Below, piece after piece: positions 1 through 8,029 of a stretch of DNA of 64,000 bases. Under the pieces are notes generated by a model that was given only the letters and a program-made list of their open reading frames with translations, made no database searches and was not told the DNA's origin. Source of the stretch: Turneriella sp942492915 (GTDB lineage: Bacteria > Spirochaetota > Leptospiria > Turneriellales > Turneriellaceae); assembly GCA_942492915.1 (NCBI GenBank), contig OW818662.1:1240001-1304000 (forward strand), read 5' to 3'. The translations under genes were made by a program, and so were the position numbers. Position 1 is the first letter of the stretch, and every line of letters begins with the position of its first letter.

Positions 1-96
1 ACTGCATAGGTATTCTCATAAAAACTTGCCGCAATGTCGATATTTCATATATTGCTACCATGCCGATGGCGCCCGCCACTCCTATCCATTACCTGA

Positions 97-126
97 TCGG
101 CATTAATCTATTGCCCCGACTATAAT
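97..126 (+). promoter_or_regulatory. candidate sigma-70 promoter for leuA
   Basis: A perfect -10 box TATAAT lies at 121-126. A 4/6 -35 match, TCGGCA, lies at 97-102 with an 18-base spacer. Transcription would begin near 133, giving a leader of about 60 bases before leuA. The -10 is convincing and the -35 is weak. Confidence 0.5.
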
Positions 127-128
127 GC

Positions 129-169
129 GCCATAGGTTTTTTCCTATGGCATCGCGGCGCAGAAGCGCC
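129..169 (+). promoter_or_regulatory. two-hairpin leader of leuA
   Basis: Two perfect stem-loops sit between the promoter and the ribosome binding site. The first has 8-base arms (129-136 with 143-150) around a loop of six T. The second has 5-base arms (156-160 with 165-169) around AGAA. The first begins almost at the predicted transcription start, so it could protect the 5' end or affect leader folding. I see no leucine-codon-rich leader peptide and no T-box, so a leucine attenuator is not supported. Confidence 0.4.
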
Positions 170-192
170 ACCCAATCAAATTCGGAGGCATT

Positions 193-1908
193 ATGAAAGC
201 AGAAATCGTTAAAAAATACCAACCTTACCGGCCCGTCGATCTGAAAGACCGCACCTGGCCCGATAAATCCATTACCGCGGCGCCGCGTTGGTGCAGCGTC
301 GATTTGCGCGATGGCAACCAGGCGCTCGTCTACCCGATGGAAATTCCCGAAAAGGCTGAGCTCTTTAATCTGCTCGTGGCGACGGGCTTCAAAGAGATCG
401 AGGTGGGTTTTCCCGCGGCCGCCGACGTTGAATACAACTTCTTGCGGCATCTTGTCGACAACAAGCTGGTACCCGACGATGTTACTGTGCAGATTCTGAC
501 GCAGGCACGCGAACAATTGATTCGCAAGAGCTTTGATGCGCTCGCGGGCGTTCACCGCGCGATCGTGCACATGTATAACTCGACTTCGACCTTGCAGCGT
601 GACGTTGTTTTCGGCATGAGCCGCGAACAGATTAAAAAACTCGCGGTCGACGGAGTTAAACTCGTGAAGCAGCTCGCAGTCGAATACAGGGCCAAAACCG
701 GCACCATCTTCGACCTCGAATATTCACCCGAAAGCTTCACCGGCACCGAAGTCGACTTCGCGGTCGAAATCTGCGCTGCCGTCATGGACGTGTGGGAACC
801 GACAGAGCAGAGCAAAGTGATTCTGAATTTGCCCAGCACTGTCGAGATGACGACCCCCAACGTATACGCCGACCAAATCGAATATTTCATTCGCAATATA
901 CCCCGCCGCGATTTGGCTGTGATCAGCCTGCATACGCATAACGACCGCGGCTGCGGGGTGGCGGCGTCAGAGCTCGCGCTCATGGCGGGCGCAGACCGCG
1001 TCGAAGGCACGCTCTTCGGTAACGGCGAGCGCACTGGCAATTGCGATCTGGTGACCGTGGCTCTCAACATGCTGACTCAGGGCGTCGATCCGAAACTCGA
1101 CCTCTCGAACATCAATCAGGTTGCAGAAGTTTATGAGCGCACGACGCGCATGGATATTCACAAGCGCCACCCTTACGTCGGTGAATTGGTGTTCACTGCC
1201 TTTTCAGGCTCGCACCAGGATGCGATCAATAAGGGCCTCGCGAAGCGAAAAACAGCAGAGCAGGATGCATCGCCCGTAACGTGGGCAGTCCCGTATCTGC
1301 CGATCGATCCGCATGATATTGGCCGTACTTATGAATCGATCATTCGTATCAACTCACAGTCGGGCAAGGGCGGCGTCGCTTATGTGATGGAGCACGACTT
1401 TGGCTGCCGGTTGCCGAAAACGATGCACCCCGAGTTTGCGCGCGTCGTGCAGGTGATTGCCGAGAAGCAGGGCGGCGAAGTGATGCCGGCCGAAATTAAT
1501 ACTGCTTTTGAGAACGAGTACCTGAAACGGAAATCGCCGCTCGAGCTTGCAGGCATCTCGGCAATAGAAGAAAAACCCGACAGCGGCGAAGTTAACCTGA
1601 AGCTCAAAATTCAATCTGACAAAGCAGGATTTCTGATTTCGGGTAATGCCGAATACACAGGCAAAGGAAATGGTCCGCTCGATGCTGCGCGCGATGCGAT
1701 TCTCCAAGCTACGGGCACCAAGCTGGGCTTCCAGATTAAGAACTACAGCGAACATTCACTGGGTGAAGGCTCAGATGCGCGAGCGATTGCGTACATACAG
1801 ATTGAAAGAGATGACAAGACGACATTCTACGGTGTTGGTGTCAGCCCCAATATCTCGCGAGCGTCGATTGAAGCGCTTTTTTCTGCCGTGAACCGGGCAT
1901 TTGCCTGA
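193..1908 (+). CDS. leuA: 2-isopropylmalate synthase
   Basis: The 571-residue protein catalyses the first committed step of leucine synthesis, condensing acetyl-CoA with 2-oxoisovalerate in the cytoplasm. The TIM-barrel catalytic domain comes first, with the divalent-metal motif SVDLRDGNQ at residues 35-43 and the metal-binding HTHND motif near residue 247. The C-terminal region from about residue 440 corresponds to the leucine-binding regulatory domain. The N-terminus and length match the longer LeuA family. The ATG is preceded by GGAGG at a good distance. No other leucine genes are adjacent; an envelope barrel gene follows after 11 bases. Confidence 0.95.
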   Translation: MKAEIVKKYQPYRPVDLKDRTWPDKSITAAPRWCSVDLRDGNQALVYPMEIPEKAELFNLLVATGFKEIEVGFPAAADVEYNFLRHLVDNKLVPDDVTVQILTQAREQLIRKSFDALAGVHRAIVHMYNSTSTLQRDVVFGMSREQIKKLAVDGVKLVKQLAVEYRAKTGTIFDLEYSPESFTGTEVDFAVEICAAVMDVWEPTEQSKVILNLPSTVEMTTPNVYADQIEYFIRNIPRRDLAVISLHTHNDRGCGVAASELALMAGADRVEGTLFGNGERTGNCDLVTVALNMLTQGVDPKLDLSNINQVAEVYERTTRMDIHKRHPYVGELVFTAFSGSHQDAINKGLAKRKTAEQDASPVTWAVPYLPIDPHDIGRTYESIIRINSQSGKGGVAYVMEHDFGCRLPKTMHPEFARVVQVIAEKQGGEVMPAEINTAFENEYLKRKSPLELAGISAIEEKPDSGEVNLKLKIQSDKAGFLISGNAEYTGKGNGPLDAARDAILQATGTKLGFQIKNYSEHSLGEGSDARAIAYIQIERDDKTTFYGVGVSPNISRASIEALFSAVNRAFA

Positions 1909-1919
1909 CCTGTGGCCTG

Positions 1920-2903
1920 ATGCAGCAATGCGTTAGGATGATCGCTGTACTGCTGCTTTGCAGCGGTACAGCGTACTCTATCCGTTGGGAACCGGGTACG
2001 GCAGACCGGCGCGACAACAAATGGGACCTCATGGTCACCGACCCGATCACGACAGATTCGTGCAACATGACCGCGAAAGGGCTTTTTGTATTTCAGAACT
2101 TTACGCTTATGAATATGACGCGCGCTCGCTACGATGGCAATGGCCAGAAGCAGGCGATCGACGCATCCGTTGCCGACCAGAATATGACGCTGAACCACCA
2201 GCTGACATATGGCCTCACTGAAAAATGGGAAATCGACGCGGTGCCGTTTCCCGTTGTGATCAACGATAATTCGCGCGAGATCGATGGCCCTCGGGCAGGC
2301 CTGGGTGACGCATCGGCCTGGTCGCGTTATCTTGTGCATGAACAAACGCATGAATCGGTGTTTATACCTTCGGTGCTGTTCTTCAGCATGGTGAAGGTGC
2401 CATCGGGCATTGTCGATCTAGGCGACCGCACGGGCCGGCGTACGTTTGGCAACCTGATGACTGAGGTGCATGTGGGGCCAAATGTCATGTGGGAGTTCAG
2501 GCCCGTCGTGATTAACCTGAACTTCTGGTACGTAGGTACCTTCGGGCGGTTCTTTCATGCACCTTCGGGTATCGTGGCCGACAACCCCGGCGACATGCTC
2601 GAGTTTAATGCCTCTGTTGAATGGGTCGTGCGCGACTATGACCATGATTCGTCGGTGTTGTTTGCCGAGGTAAACCAATTCTATCATGGCCGCTTCAAGG
2701 CGCTCGGCAGCCGTGAAACCGATCAGCCGATTATCTATGGGCTGCAGGTAACGTTAGGTTTTGCCGAGTTCATCGACAGAAATACCTTTCTCATCTTGTC
2801 ACTTTCAGCCACAGTGTACGGCCTCAATACCTACCAGAATTGGGGGCCATACCTCTCAGCGGGAAAAACCTTTGCATTCGGGCGTGAGCAGCCGCGCAGC
2901 TGA
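1920..2903 (+). CDS. outer-membrane beta-barrel protein, function unknown
   Basis: The 327-residue protein has a short signal peptide (Arg6, then a Leu-rich core ending near TAYS) and alternating polar/hydrophobic stretches with many aromatics, typical of a barrel. The pattern of central and C-terminal strands, ending in a phrase like YLSAGKTFAF, recalls the MetA-pathway/transporter-like barrel family, but that is a loose resemblance. It begins 11 bases after leuA and may be co-transcribed. An internal ATG at 1938 is an alternative start; 1920 is kept because it gives the signal peptide a basic n-region. No clear Shine-Dalgarno precedes either start. Confidence 0.7.
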   Translation: MQQCVRMIAVLLLCSGTAYSIRWEPGTADRRDNKWDLMVTDPITTDSCNMTAKGLFVFQNFTLMNMTRARYDGNGQKQAIDASVADQNMTLNHQLTYGLTEKWEIDAVPFPVVINDNSREIDGPRAGLGDASAWSRYLVHEQTHESVFIPSVLFFSMVKVPSGIVDLGDRTGRRTFGNLMTEVHVGPNVMWEFRPVVINLNFWYVGTFGRFFHAPSGIVADNPGDMLEFNASVEWVVRDYDHDSSVLFAEVNQFYHGRFKALGSRETDQPIIYGLQVTLGFAEFIDRNTFLILSLSATVYGLNTYQNWGPYLSAGKTFAFGREQPRS

Positions 2904-2925
2904 TGTTTGGGGGGCAGATTTAAGG

Positions 2926-3825
2926 CTACCAATACCAGGTAGCCGCTAGGGTGTATTTGCCGTTACCCACCGAGGGTGAAATAATGAAACTCAGCGGCTT
3001 GTTTTTTCGACGGTATTCATCCACCTCGTCTTCTGAAACACCGTTCTGACGACGCTCATATTCAGCACGAAAATTTTTGCCGGTAGTGTACCCGATGGTT
3101 GTGCCGATGATCGCACCCGCGACCACCTCAGACGTCCAATGATAGTCGCCTTCGATCATGCCAATGCCAATCGCTGATGCTATGGGGTAGCCCAGCCAGG
3201 GAATCCACTTGTGTTCAGGGTAGTACGCATGCTGCGACGCGACAAACGCGAACGAACTCGATGTATGCCCCGAAGGGTATGAGTGCCGAAAACGAAAATT
3301 GTCGACGCGCTCGTCCCACCCCGGAAAAAAATCATCGGCCGATGCAGTTTCGCCGGGCCGGTGCCTGCCGGTAATCACCTTGAGAGAACCCACGAAGCCG
3401 CCGTTCAACAGGACTGCCTGCGTCGCTGCAGCGCCGGCTCCCGTGAATCGGCGGTGGTCTTGCCAGATGCCGACCAGGTATCCCGAAATGCCCAGCACAA
3501 ACGACGTGGCGTCGCCGAGACGAAGCATCGCGAACGCGAATGGCTGCCCAAGCGGATTTTCTTTTTCGAAATAGGTCTGGATATTTCTGTCTGCGGGTGT
3601 TTTCACCATTGCAAATGTCGTGGCAAATGCGCCCAGGTGAAAGTAGGTCGAGGTGCCCCAGAAACAGTCGGTCACATTTTTGCCGAGAATGCTGAACGGG
3701 TGCAGGGCCGCCGGCTTTTCATACGTTGAAAAGTTTTGTATCTGCGGACTATCCGCCGCGGCGACCTGAAGACCCGCGGTGCAGAATAGTGCCAGAATGA
3801 TTTGGCTTAAACGTTTAGAAAGCAT
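2926..3825 (-). CDS. PAP2-family phosphatase-like envelope protein
   Basis: The 299-residue protein has an N-terminal signal peptide (cleavage near AAAD) and a PAP2 acid-phosphatase domain that normally dephosphorylates lipid phosphates at the membrane. Motif 1 (KX6RP) is at K149-P157 and motif 2 (PSGH) at 184-187. Motif 3 is degenerate: His229 is present, but the expected Ser-Arg is Gly222-Met223 and the final Asp is Glu233. Activity is therefore uncertain. The start overlaps the end of the upstream minus-strand gene by 11 bases, so the two are translated together. It converges on the barrel gene. Confidence 0.8.
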   Translation of the reverse strand: MLSKRLSQIILALFCTAGLQVAAADSPQIQNFSTYEKPAALHPFSILGKNVTDCFWGTSTYFHLGAFATTFAMVKTPADRNIQTYFEKENPLGQPFAFAMLRLGDATSFVLGISGYLVGIWQDHRRFTGAGAAATQAVLLNGGFVGSLKVITGRHRPGETASADDFFPGWDERVDNFRFRHSYPSGHTSSSFAFVASQHAYYPEHKWIPWLGYPIASAIGIGMIEGDYHWTSEVVAGAIIGTTIGYTTGKNFRAEYERRQNGVSEDEVDEYRRKNKPLSFIISPSVGNGKYTLAATWYW

Positions 3826-4372
3826 AACCGATTGAACCCCCGAGCCATGGCAGGCGCCGTGACTCTATACCCACGCTGTCGATACCCTGGTAGATGTAGC
3901 ACATGGCACGCATGACGACGCCACCCTGATCGGGAAAATAAGCGAAACCAAAGCCGACGACGGGGGTGAATGTCTGGCCCGTTGCCGTTGCCCTAACGCC
4001 GGTTCTCGCTGTGCGATCAGACCCGATGTTGAAGTTGCCGCCGAACAGCAGTTCGGCGAAAACGGGCATGTCGCCTGAACCCATCGGCCACATTGCTGAT
4101 ATAGAGACTGGCATCAGGTGGTAGGCTGCCGTCGCCCCGCCTGAAGACCCGGGAGGCACTGAAATGTAGCTGTACCCTGAATTGACCATCGCGAGACGGT
4201 GAAAGCGAAAGCTTGCCCGGGCAGAATACCAGATCGCCTGCCCGTATGACTCAGCCGCGATAACATAGCGGGCATAAGTTTCAGGGGGACTTTCATGCGT
4301 AACGGTAGCTGAGGCTGCAGGTGCTACGCCTGCCGCTACCCAAACCAATAAACTGGCGCGGAAATTAACCAT
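3815..4372 (-). CDS. small exported envelope protein, possible barrel
   Basis: The 185-residue protein has a signal peptide ending near ASA and a glycine- and aromatic-rich body ending in GGSIGYAF, a terminal Phe pattern typical of outer-membrane barrels. No family is recognised. It overlaps the downstream PAP2 gene by 11 bases, so the pair probably acts together in the envelope. The first ATG gives a good signal peptide. Confidence 0.65.
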   Translation of the reverse strand: MVNFRASLLVWVAAGVAPAASATVTHESPPETYARYVIAAESYGQAIWYSARASFRFHRLAMVNSGYSYISVPPGSSGGATAAYHLMPVSISAMWPMGSGDMPVFAELLFGGNFNIGSDRTARTGVRATATGQTFTPVVGFGFAYFPDQGGVVMRAMCYIYQGIDSVGIESRRLPWLGGSIGYAF

Positions 4373-4522
4373 GGCAGGCAGCGGGCATCAGCGCACGACG
4401 CTTTGGCCGGTCGAGATATTTTCGTTGATCGCAGTGCACTCTGTTCATTCTCATTGACAATCTGTTTCGGCGTCCGTTTTCGCTTGTTCACGCCTTTCAG
4501 GTGGATAGCGGTTTTAACTCAG

Positions 4523-4569
4523 AACCAACTGAGCTAATTCCGCCGAAAGCGGAATTAGCTCAGTTGGTT
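4523..4569. repeat. perfect 21-base inverted repeat overlapping the 5' half of tRNA-Val
   Basis: Bases 4523-4543 are the exact reverse complement of 4549-4569, with a 5-base spacer CGAAA. The right arm begins exactly at the first base of the tRNA and covers the 5' acceptor strand and most of the D arm. Identity stops immediately outside the arms. In a transcript this would form a very stable hairpin competing with the cloverleaf. Confidence 0.95.
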
Positions 4570-4622
4570 AGAGCGCTTCCTTGACATGGAAGAGGTCACT
4601 GGTTCGAATCCAGTATTTCGCA
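4549..4622 (+). tRNA. tRNA-Val (anticodon GAC)
   Basis: A full cloverleaf can be drawn. The acceptor stem is GCGGAAT paired with ATTTCGC (one G-U), and the D stem is GCTC/GAGC. The anticodon stem is CTTCC/GGAAG around loop TTGACAT, giving anticodon GAC. The T arm is ACTGG-TTCGAAT-CCAGT and the discriminator base is A. CCA is not encoded. Its 5' half is the right arm of the inverted repeat just upstream, and its 3' end is partly repeated 28 bases downstream. A TTGACA at 4454-4459 could be a -35 element, but I see no convincing -10. Confidence 0.95.
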
Positions 4623-4652
4623 AAGCCTCAATACCGATTGGTATTTCGCAAA
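4613..4652 (+). repeat. 12-base direct repeat of the tRNA-Val 3' end
   Basis: GTATTTCGCAAA occurs at 4613-4624, spanning the tRNA 3' end, and again at 4641-4652. Tandem copies of a tRNA 3' end can mark integration or a partial duplication. Here the copies are only 28 bases apart with no element between them. Confidence 0.6.
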
Positions 4653-4717
4653 ATGACACGACGTCATCAGGTCGGCGACGGCCATGGACGGCCTTCTTGT
4701 CGACGACCAAATCCCAT

Positions 4718-4751
4718 AAAAAAAGGGCAGGCGGTTTTTGCCGCTCTGCCC
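4718..4751 (-). terminator. rho-independent terminator of flaB
   Basis: On the minus strand a 10-pair GC-rich stem (4741-4751 with 4725-4734, one bulged base) with a 6-base loop is followed by seven T (4724 down to 4718). It lies about 50 bases past the flaB stop, in the correct orientation. Confidence 0.85.
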
Positions 4752-4803
4752 TCGAAATGAACCAGTAGGGTCGCTGCAGGGCTTTGCCCGAAGCGACCGA
4801 ACA

Positions 4804-5667
4804 TTACCTCCCGTGTTCGATTAACGAAACAACGAGTTGAGCAGATAAGTTGGTGTGAGCCAACATCGCCGTACCACTCTGTAACTGAACCTGGTTTTTG
4901 GTGAACTCCAGCAATTCTTCGGCCATGTCGGTATCGCGAATGCGTGATTCTGCCGACACCATATTGTCATGACCGACTCTGAGCGCTTCAACCGTGGTTT
5001 CAATACGGTTGTAGTACGCCCCTAAATCTGCCCGCTGGCGATTCAAATTATCGAGCGCGTTATCCACGGTCCCAATCATCTGGTTCGCCTGAAACACCGT
5101 CGCGAGCGGCTTTTTGGCCGATTTCGCCCCGTTGCCTTCGTAAAAACCAAACGCACGACCGTTCATTGTTTTAATGAACGCCTGAATGCGCTGGTCTTTG
5201 TTCGGGCCGACGTGAAAGAAAATCGAGCCGAGCTTTGAACCGCGAGCGTATCTGCCGGTCAGAAGTTTCATTCGGTTGAATTCGGCCGATGTACCAATGC
5301 GATCGACTTCTTCGATCAGCTGTGATACCTCCACCTGAATCTGCTGCCGGTCCGATTCGGAATAAATTCCGTTCGCCGACTGCACCGAAAGCTCGCGAAT
5401 GCGCTGCAAGATATCGTTGACCTGACCCATGTTGCCTTCGGCAGTCTGAATGAACGAAAGTCCGTTCATTGCATTGTGCTCGGCCTGTTTCAAGCCCCGT
5501 ATCTGCGTGCGCATTTTTTCTGACACCGCAAGATTTGTCGCGTCATCGCCCGCGCGGTTGATCCGTTCGCCAGTCGACAACTTCTCAATCGATTTTTCGA
5601 ATCGATTGTAGACTTTGTGCAACTGCCGGTTGACCTGCATCGCGGGCAGATTGTGGTTGATCTGCAT
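4804..5667 (-). CDS. flaB: flagellin core protein FlaB
   Basis: The 287-residue flagellin has only the conserved D0/D1 helices: an N-terminal region with phrases such as LSTGERINRAGDDA and a C-terminal region with NLSAQLVVSLI. It lacks the variable outer domains of extracellular flagellins, as expected for spirochaetal periplasmic flagella. It polymerises as the filament core after export through the flagellar type III system. The ATG has GGAGG at good spacing. The gene appears monocistronic, with a strong terminator downstream and a long structured leader upstream. The FliD cap gene (32.6 kb) and a Maf-like modification gene (55.2 kb) are elsewhere in the window. Confidence 0.95.
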   Translation of the reverse strand: MQINHNLPAMQVNRQLHKVYNRFEKSIEKLSTGERINRAGDDATNLAVSEKMRTQIRGLKQAEHNAMNGLSFIQTAEGNMGQVNDILQRIRELSVQSANGIYSESDRQQIQVEVSQLIEEVDRIGTSAEFNRMKLLTGRYARGSKLGSIFFHVGPNKDQRIQAFIKTMNGRAFGFYEGNGAKSAKKPLATVFQANQMIGTVDNALDNLNRQRADLGAYYNRIETTVEALRVGHDNMVSAESRIRDTDMAEELLEFTKNQVQLQSGTAMLAHTNLSAQLVVSLIEHGR

Positions 5668-6107
5668 CTTCCCTCCTTGGAAATTTTAAAGCCTTTCGCA
5701 GCTGCGAAAGGCCTTACCCAGTTGAGCCATCAATGGCCCCCGGTTACGGCGGCACCGGGCGCCGATTCACGGCCGCCAGGTTCCGATTCGGTCGATGGTG
5801 CAGTTACGCGCCCATCGGACTTCCGGTGAATATCTCCTCAGAGGGGGAGTTCTCTTATTCAAGCGGTCTGCCGCGCCCAGAGCGCACCACACCGTAGTCG
5901 CAATAACGGCCCCTGAGATGCGGTTCTGAAGTTGCATGAGCTTAGGCTAGCTGAAGCTGTAGCAGGTTGTGGTAATCTGGCGTTTGTTAGTATTGTCCTT
6001 TATGGGGTAGGTAAAAAAAATGATGCCGTCGGACGGCTATTTCACAGGGACCAGGCGCAGGAGCGCGCAATTGTTGACAAGTGCCCCTATATACCCGACC
6101 TGTCGGC
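5668..6107. other. 440-base gap between flaB and the lipoprotein gene
   Basis: The gap holds the flaB ribosome binding site, the folded leader at 5691-5798 and presumably the divergent promoters. I found no convincing sigma-28 or sigma-70 promoter for flaB. A TTGACA at 6073-6078 faces the lipoprotein gene but lacks a correctly spaced -10. No open frame with a ribosome binding site is visible. Confidence 0.5.
5691..5798 (-). promoter_or_regulatory. structured 5' leader of flaB
   Basis: Reading toward flaB on the minus strand, an outer pairing (5794-5798 with 5727-5731) encloses two helices: a 3-pair hairpin within 5783-5791 and a GGCGGC/GCCGCC stem (5772-5777 with 5748-5753). A separate perfect palindrome follows at 5691-5712, with 9-base arms and an AGCT loop, ending about 24 bases before the flaB start. 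This is a plausible folded regulatory RNA. I could not match it to a known riboswitch, including cyclic-di-GMP class I. Confidence 0.45.
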
Positions 6108-6461
6108 ATGCTCAGGTATGTATTGGCGATCTTGATGTTCGGCGTTGTTTCGTGCAACCTCAACAAAGACGACGATGAGACATTTGGCATCTGCGTCCAC
6201 TCTACGACCAAGCAGCCCAAGCAGGCCGATTGCACAACTGACACCGGGCTCTCTGCTGTTTATACGTATTGCACCGATGAAAAAATTGAAAAGGACTGCA
6301 AGAACCTGAGCTCGGCCTGCAGCAATCCCTCATCGCTCGCAACCTACGACGACACGATTGTCTGGTACAAAGGCAAAAAATGCGCAGAAAACGGTTACAC
6401 AGAAACCTGCACTTCAAACTCTCTTTACAAGGCCTCAAACCAGACCTTCTGCCCGCAATAG
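6108..6461 (+). CDS. small cysteine-rich lipoprotein
   Basis: From the ATG at 6108 the 117-residue product starts MLRYVLAILMFGVVSC, a signal peptide ending in a lipobox. A GTG at 6081 would add nine residues. The mature part has eight further cysteines in about 100 residues, enough for four disulfides, so it is probably a compact, exported, lipid-anchored protein. No family is recognised. Its TAG stop lies in the same frame as the next gene, only one codon before that gene's TTG start. No Shine-Dalgarno is obvious. Confidence 0.65.
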   Translation: MLRYVLAILMFGVVSCNLNKDDDETFGICVHSTTKQPKQADCTTDTGLSAVYTYCTDEKIEKDCKNLSSACSNPSSLATYDDTIVWYKGKKCAENGYTETCTSNSLYKASNQTFCPQ

Positions 6462-6464
6462 CTC

Positions 6465-7745
6465 TTGAAAAGTCTTGTCTCGGTATTGCGAAAAACGGCG
6501 GGCCTTCGCGGGTGGCAGGTTAGTAACCTCTCGAAGCGCTCGGTCGAGGTCTACTCGGTTCTCGGTGAAATCGAAACTCTGCGCTGCAACGCTGTACGAA
6601 ATTATGCGCTCAGGTTGCAGACACCGGTCGACGATGCCCTGATGGGCGAAAGCACCACGCGCTTTCAGGGCAAACCCGAATCGCTTTCAAAAGTTGTCGC
6701 CGATTCTGCGGCGCGTGCGCGGCTGGTGAAGAATCCTGCTTATAATTTCTCGAAAGCGCATGCGCATAGCGCCGATGCTGCTACTGTATACGATCAGGGC
6801 GTCGCCGACGCCGAATTGGCCGACGCCGTCGCCTACGCAGAATCTATTGAGCAGTATCACGCGAAGAACCTGAAGCGATTTCCGCTGAACAGCCTCGAAT
6901 TGTTTTTCGAGACCTTTGACTATGCCGTGCAAAATCATAACGGATTAGCGGCGGCATCGTCTTCGACACGCGTAGTTTGCGATTACGTGCTGACATCGGC
7001 CGACAACCGCCACGAAATTATGGGCATCAAAAAGCGCCGTTACCTGAATCAACTTGCGCTCGAAGAGCAGCTTGAAGACGACGCGCGGGTGCTCGCCGAT
7101 CTGGAGAAAGCGGTACTGCCCCCCACGGGTGAATACCCGGTGGTGCTCGCTGGTGATGCGCTCGATTCTCTGTTCGATTTTTTTGTGGCTCAGCTCGACG
7201 GGCATGCACTTTTTAACCGCTATTCAATATTCCAGGTTGGCGATGCGGTGGTGCGCGATGCGCGCGAGCCACTCACGATCGTCTCGAACCCGGCGCTGCC
7301 CGGAGGTATGCATTCATACAGCTTCGATGAATTGGGGTTTGCCACCGAGAAAGTGACGATCATCGAAGATTCACATGTGAAAAACTTTCTGATCGACGGG
7401 CGATACGCAGACCTTTTGAAAGCCGCCAAAACCAGCGCGCTGATGAACATTGAAGTTGCCGCCGGATCGACCGCCTATTCCGATTTTTTGGGCGAAGGCG
7501 TGCTTGAGCTGAGCAAGTTCTCAACCTTTCAGCCTAATACGATTTCAGGCGCATTCTCAGGAGAAATTCGCCTGGGTTACCTGCACAAAGGCGGCAAAAA
7601 AATTCCCGTGAAGGGAGGTTCAGTTTCCGGTAGCACACAGGCGGCATTCGCCAACGCCTTTAAATCGCGCGAAACGACGCAACGAGCATCATACCTGGGG
7701 CCAAAGGGTGTTTTTTTTGAGCGTCTGACCATCGCCGGAGAGTAA
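6465..7745 (+). CDS. TldE/PmbA-family metallopeptidase-like protein
   Basis: The 426-residue protein has the layout of the TldD/PmbA family, whose TldD-TldE heterodimers degrade or mature small peptides in the cytoplasm. The HExxxH zinc motif of TldD is absent, so it corresponds to the non-catalytic TldE/PmbA partner; no TldD is visible in the window. Supporting features are the N-terminal strand-helix region and the C-terminal glycine-rich part with phrases such as SGAFSGEIRLGYL and KGGSVSG. The start is uncertain: TTG at 6465 (or TTG at 6486) without a Shine-Dalgarno, one codon after the in-frame amber stop of the lipoprotein gene. Confidence 0.75.
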   Translation: MKSLVSVLRKTAGLRGWQVSNLSKRSVEVYSVLGEIETLRCNAVRNYALRLQTPVDDALMGESTTRFQGKPESLSKVVADSAARARLVKNPAYNFSKAHAHSADAATVYDQGVADAELADAVAYAESIEQYHAKNLKRFPLNSLELFFETFDYAVQNHNGLAAASSSTRVVCDYVLTSADNRHEIMGIKKRRYLNQLALEEQLEDDARVLADLEKAVLPPTGEYPVVLAGDALDSLFDFFVAQLDGHALFNRYSIFQVGDAVVRDAREPLTIVSNPALPGGMHSYSFDELGFATEKVTIIEDSHVKNFLIDGRYADLLKAAKTSALMNIEVAAGSTAYSDFLGEGVLELSKFSTFQPNTISGAFSGEIRLGYLHKGGKKIPVKGGSVSGSTQAAFANAFKSRETTQRASYLGPKGVFFERLTIAGE

Positions 7746-7792
7746 ATTCTTTTATTGATTTTCGCATCGTCGAAACTTTAGTATCGGTCGGT

Positions 7793-8029
7793 ATGCGATA
7801 CCTCAAGTCGGCGATGCCGGTGCCCGGAAAAGGCACGGCGTACATGCTCTACGAAATTGAAGGCGAAAATTCGATAGTGCGCATGCTCACGCATATTCCC
7901 GAGGTTAATGAAATTAAGTTATACCCGAACCCGAAAGTGAAATCTCTCTTTCAACCTGAGAGGCTCGACGAAGCGGCCAAAGAAGAGTTCGAATATATCT
8001 GGGACATGGGTGACAGCAGCGCGAAATGA
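7793..8029 (+). CDS. small conserved-looking cytoplasmic protein, unknown
   Basis: The 78-residue protein has no signal peptide, membrane segment or recognised domain. It is acidic toward the C-terminus. It is first in a three-gene coupled set: its TGA overlaps the ATG of the EVE-domain gene (ATGA, 8026-8029). That coupling supports it being a real gene. TAGTAT about 12 bases before the ATG could be a -10 box, implying a very short leader. Confidence 0.6.
   Translation: MRYLKSAMPVPGKGTAYMLYEIEGENSIVRMLTHIPEVNEIKLYPNPKVKSLFQPERLDEAAKEEFEYIWDMGDSSAK

Noticed and set aside
5700..5900. Cyclic di-GMP class I riboswitch in the flaB leader
   Set aside because: The conserved core bases and tetraloop are not found; only generic hairpins fit.
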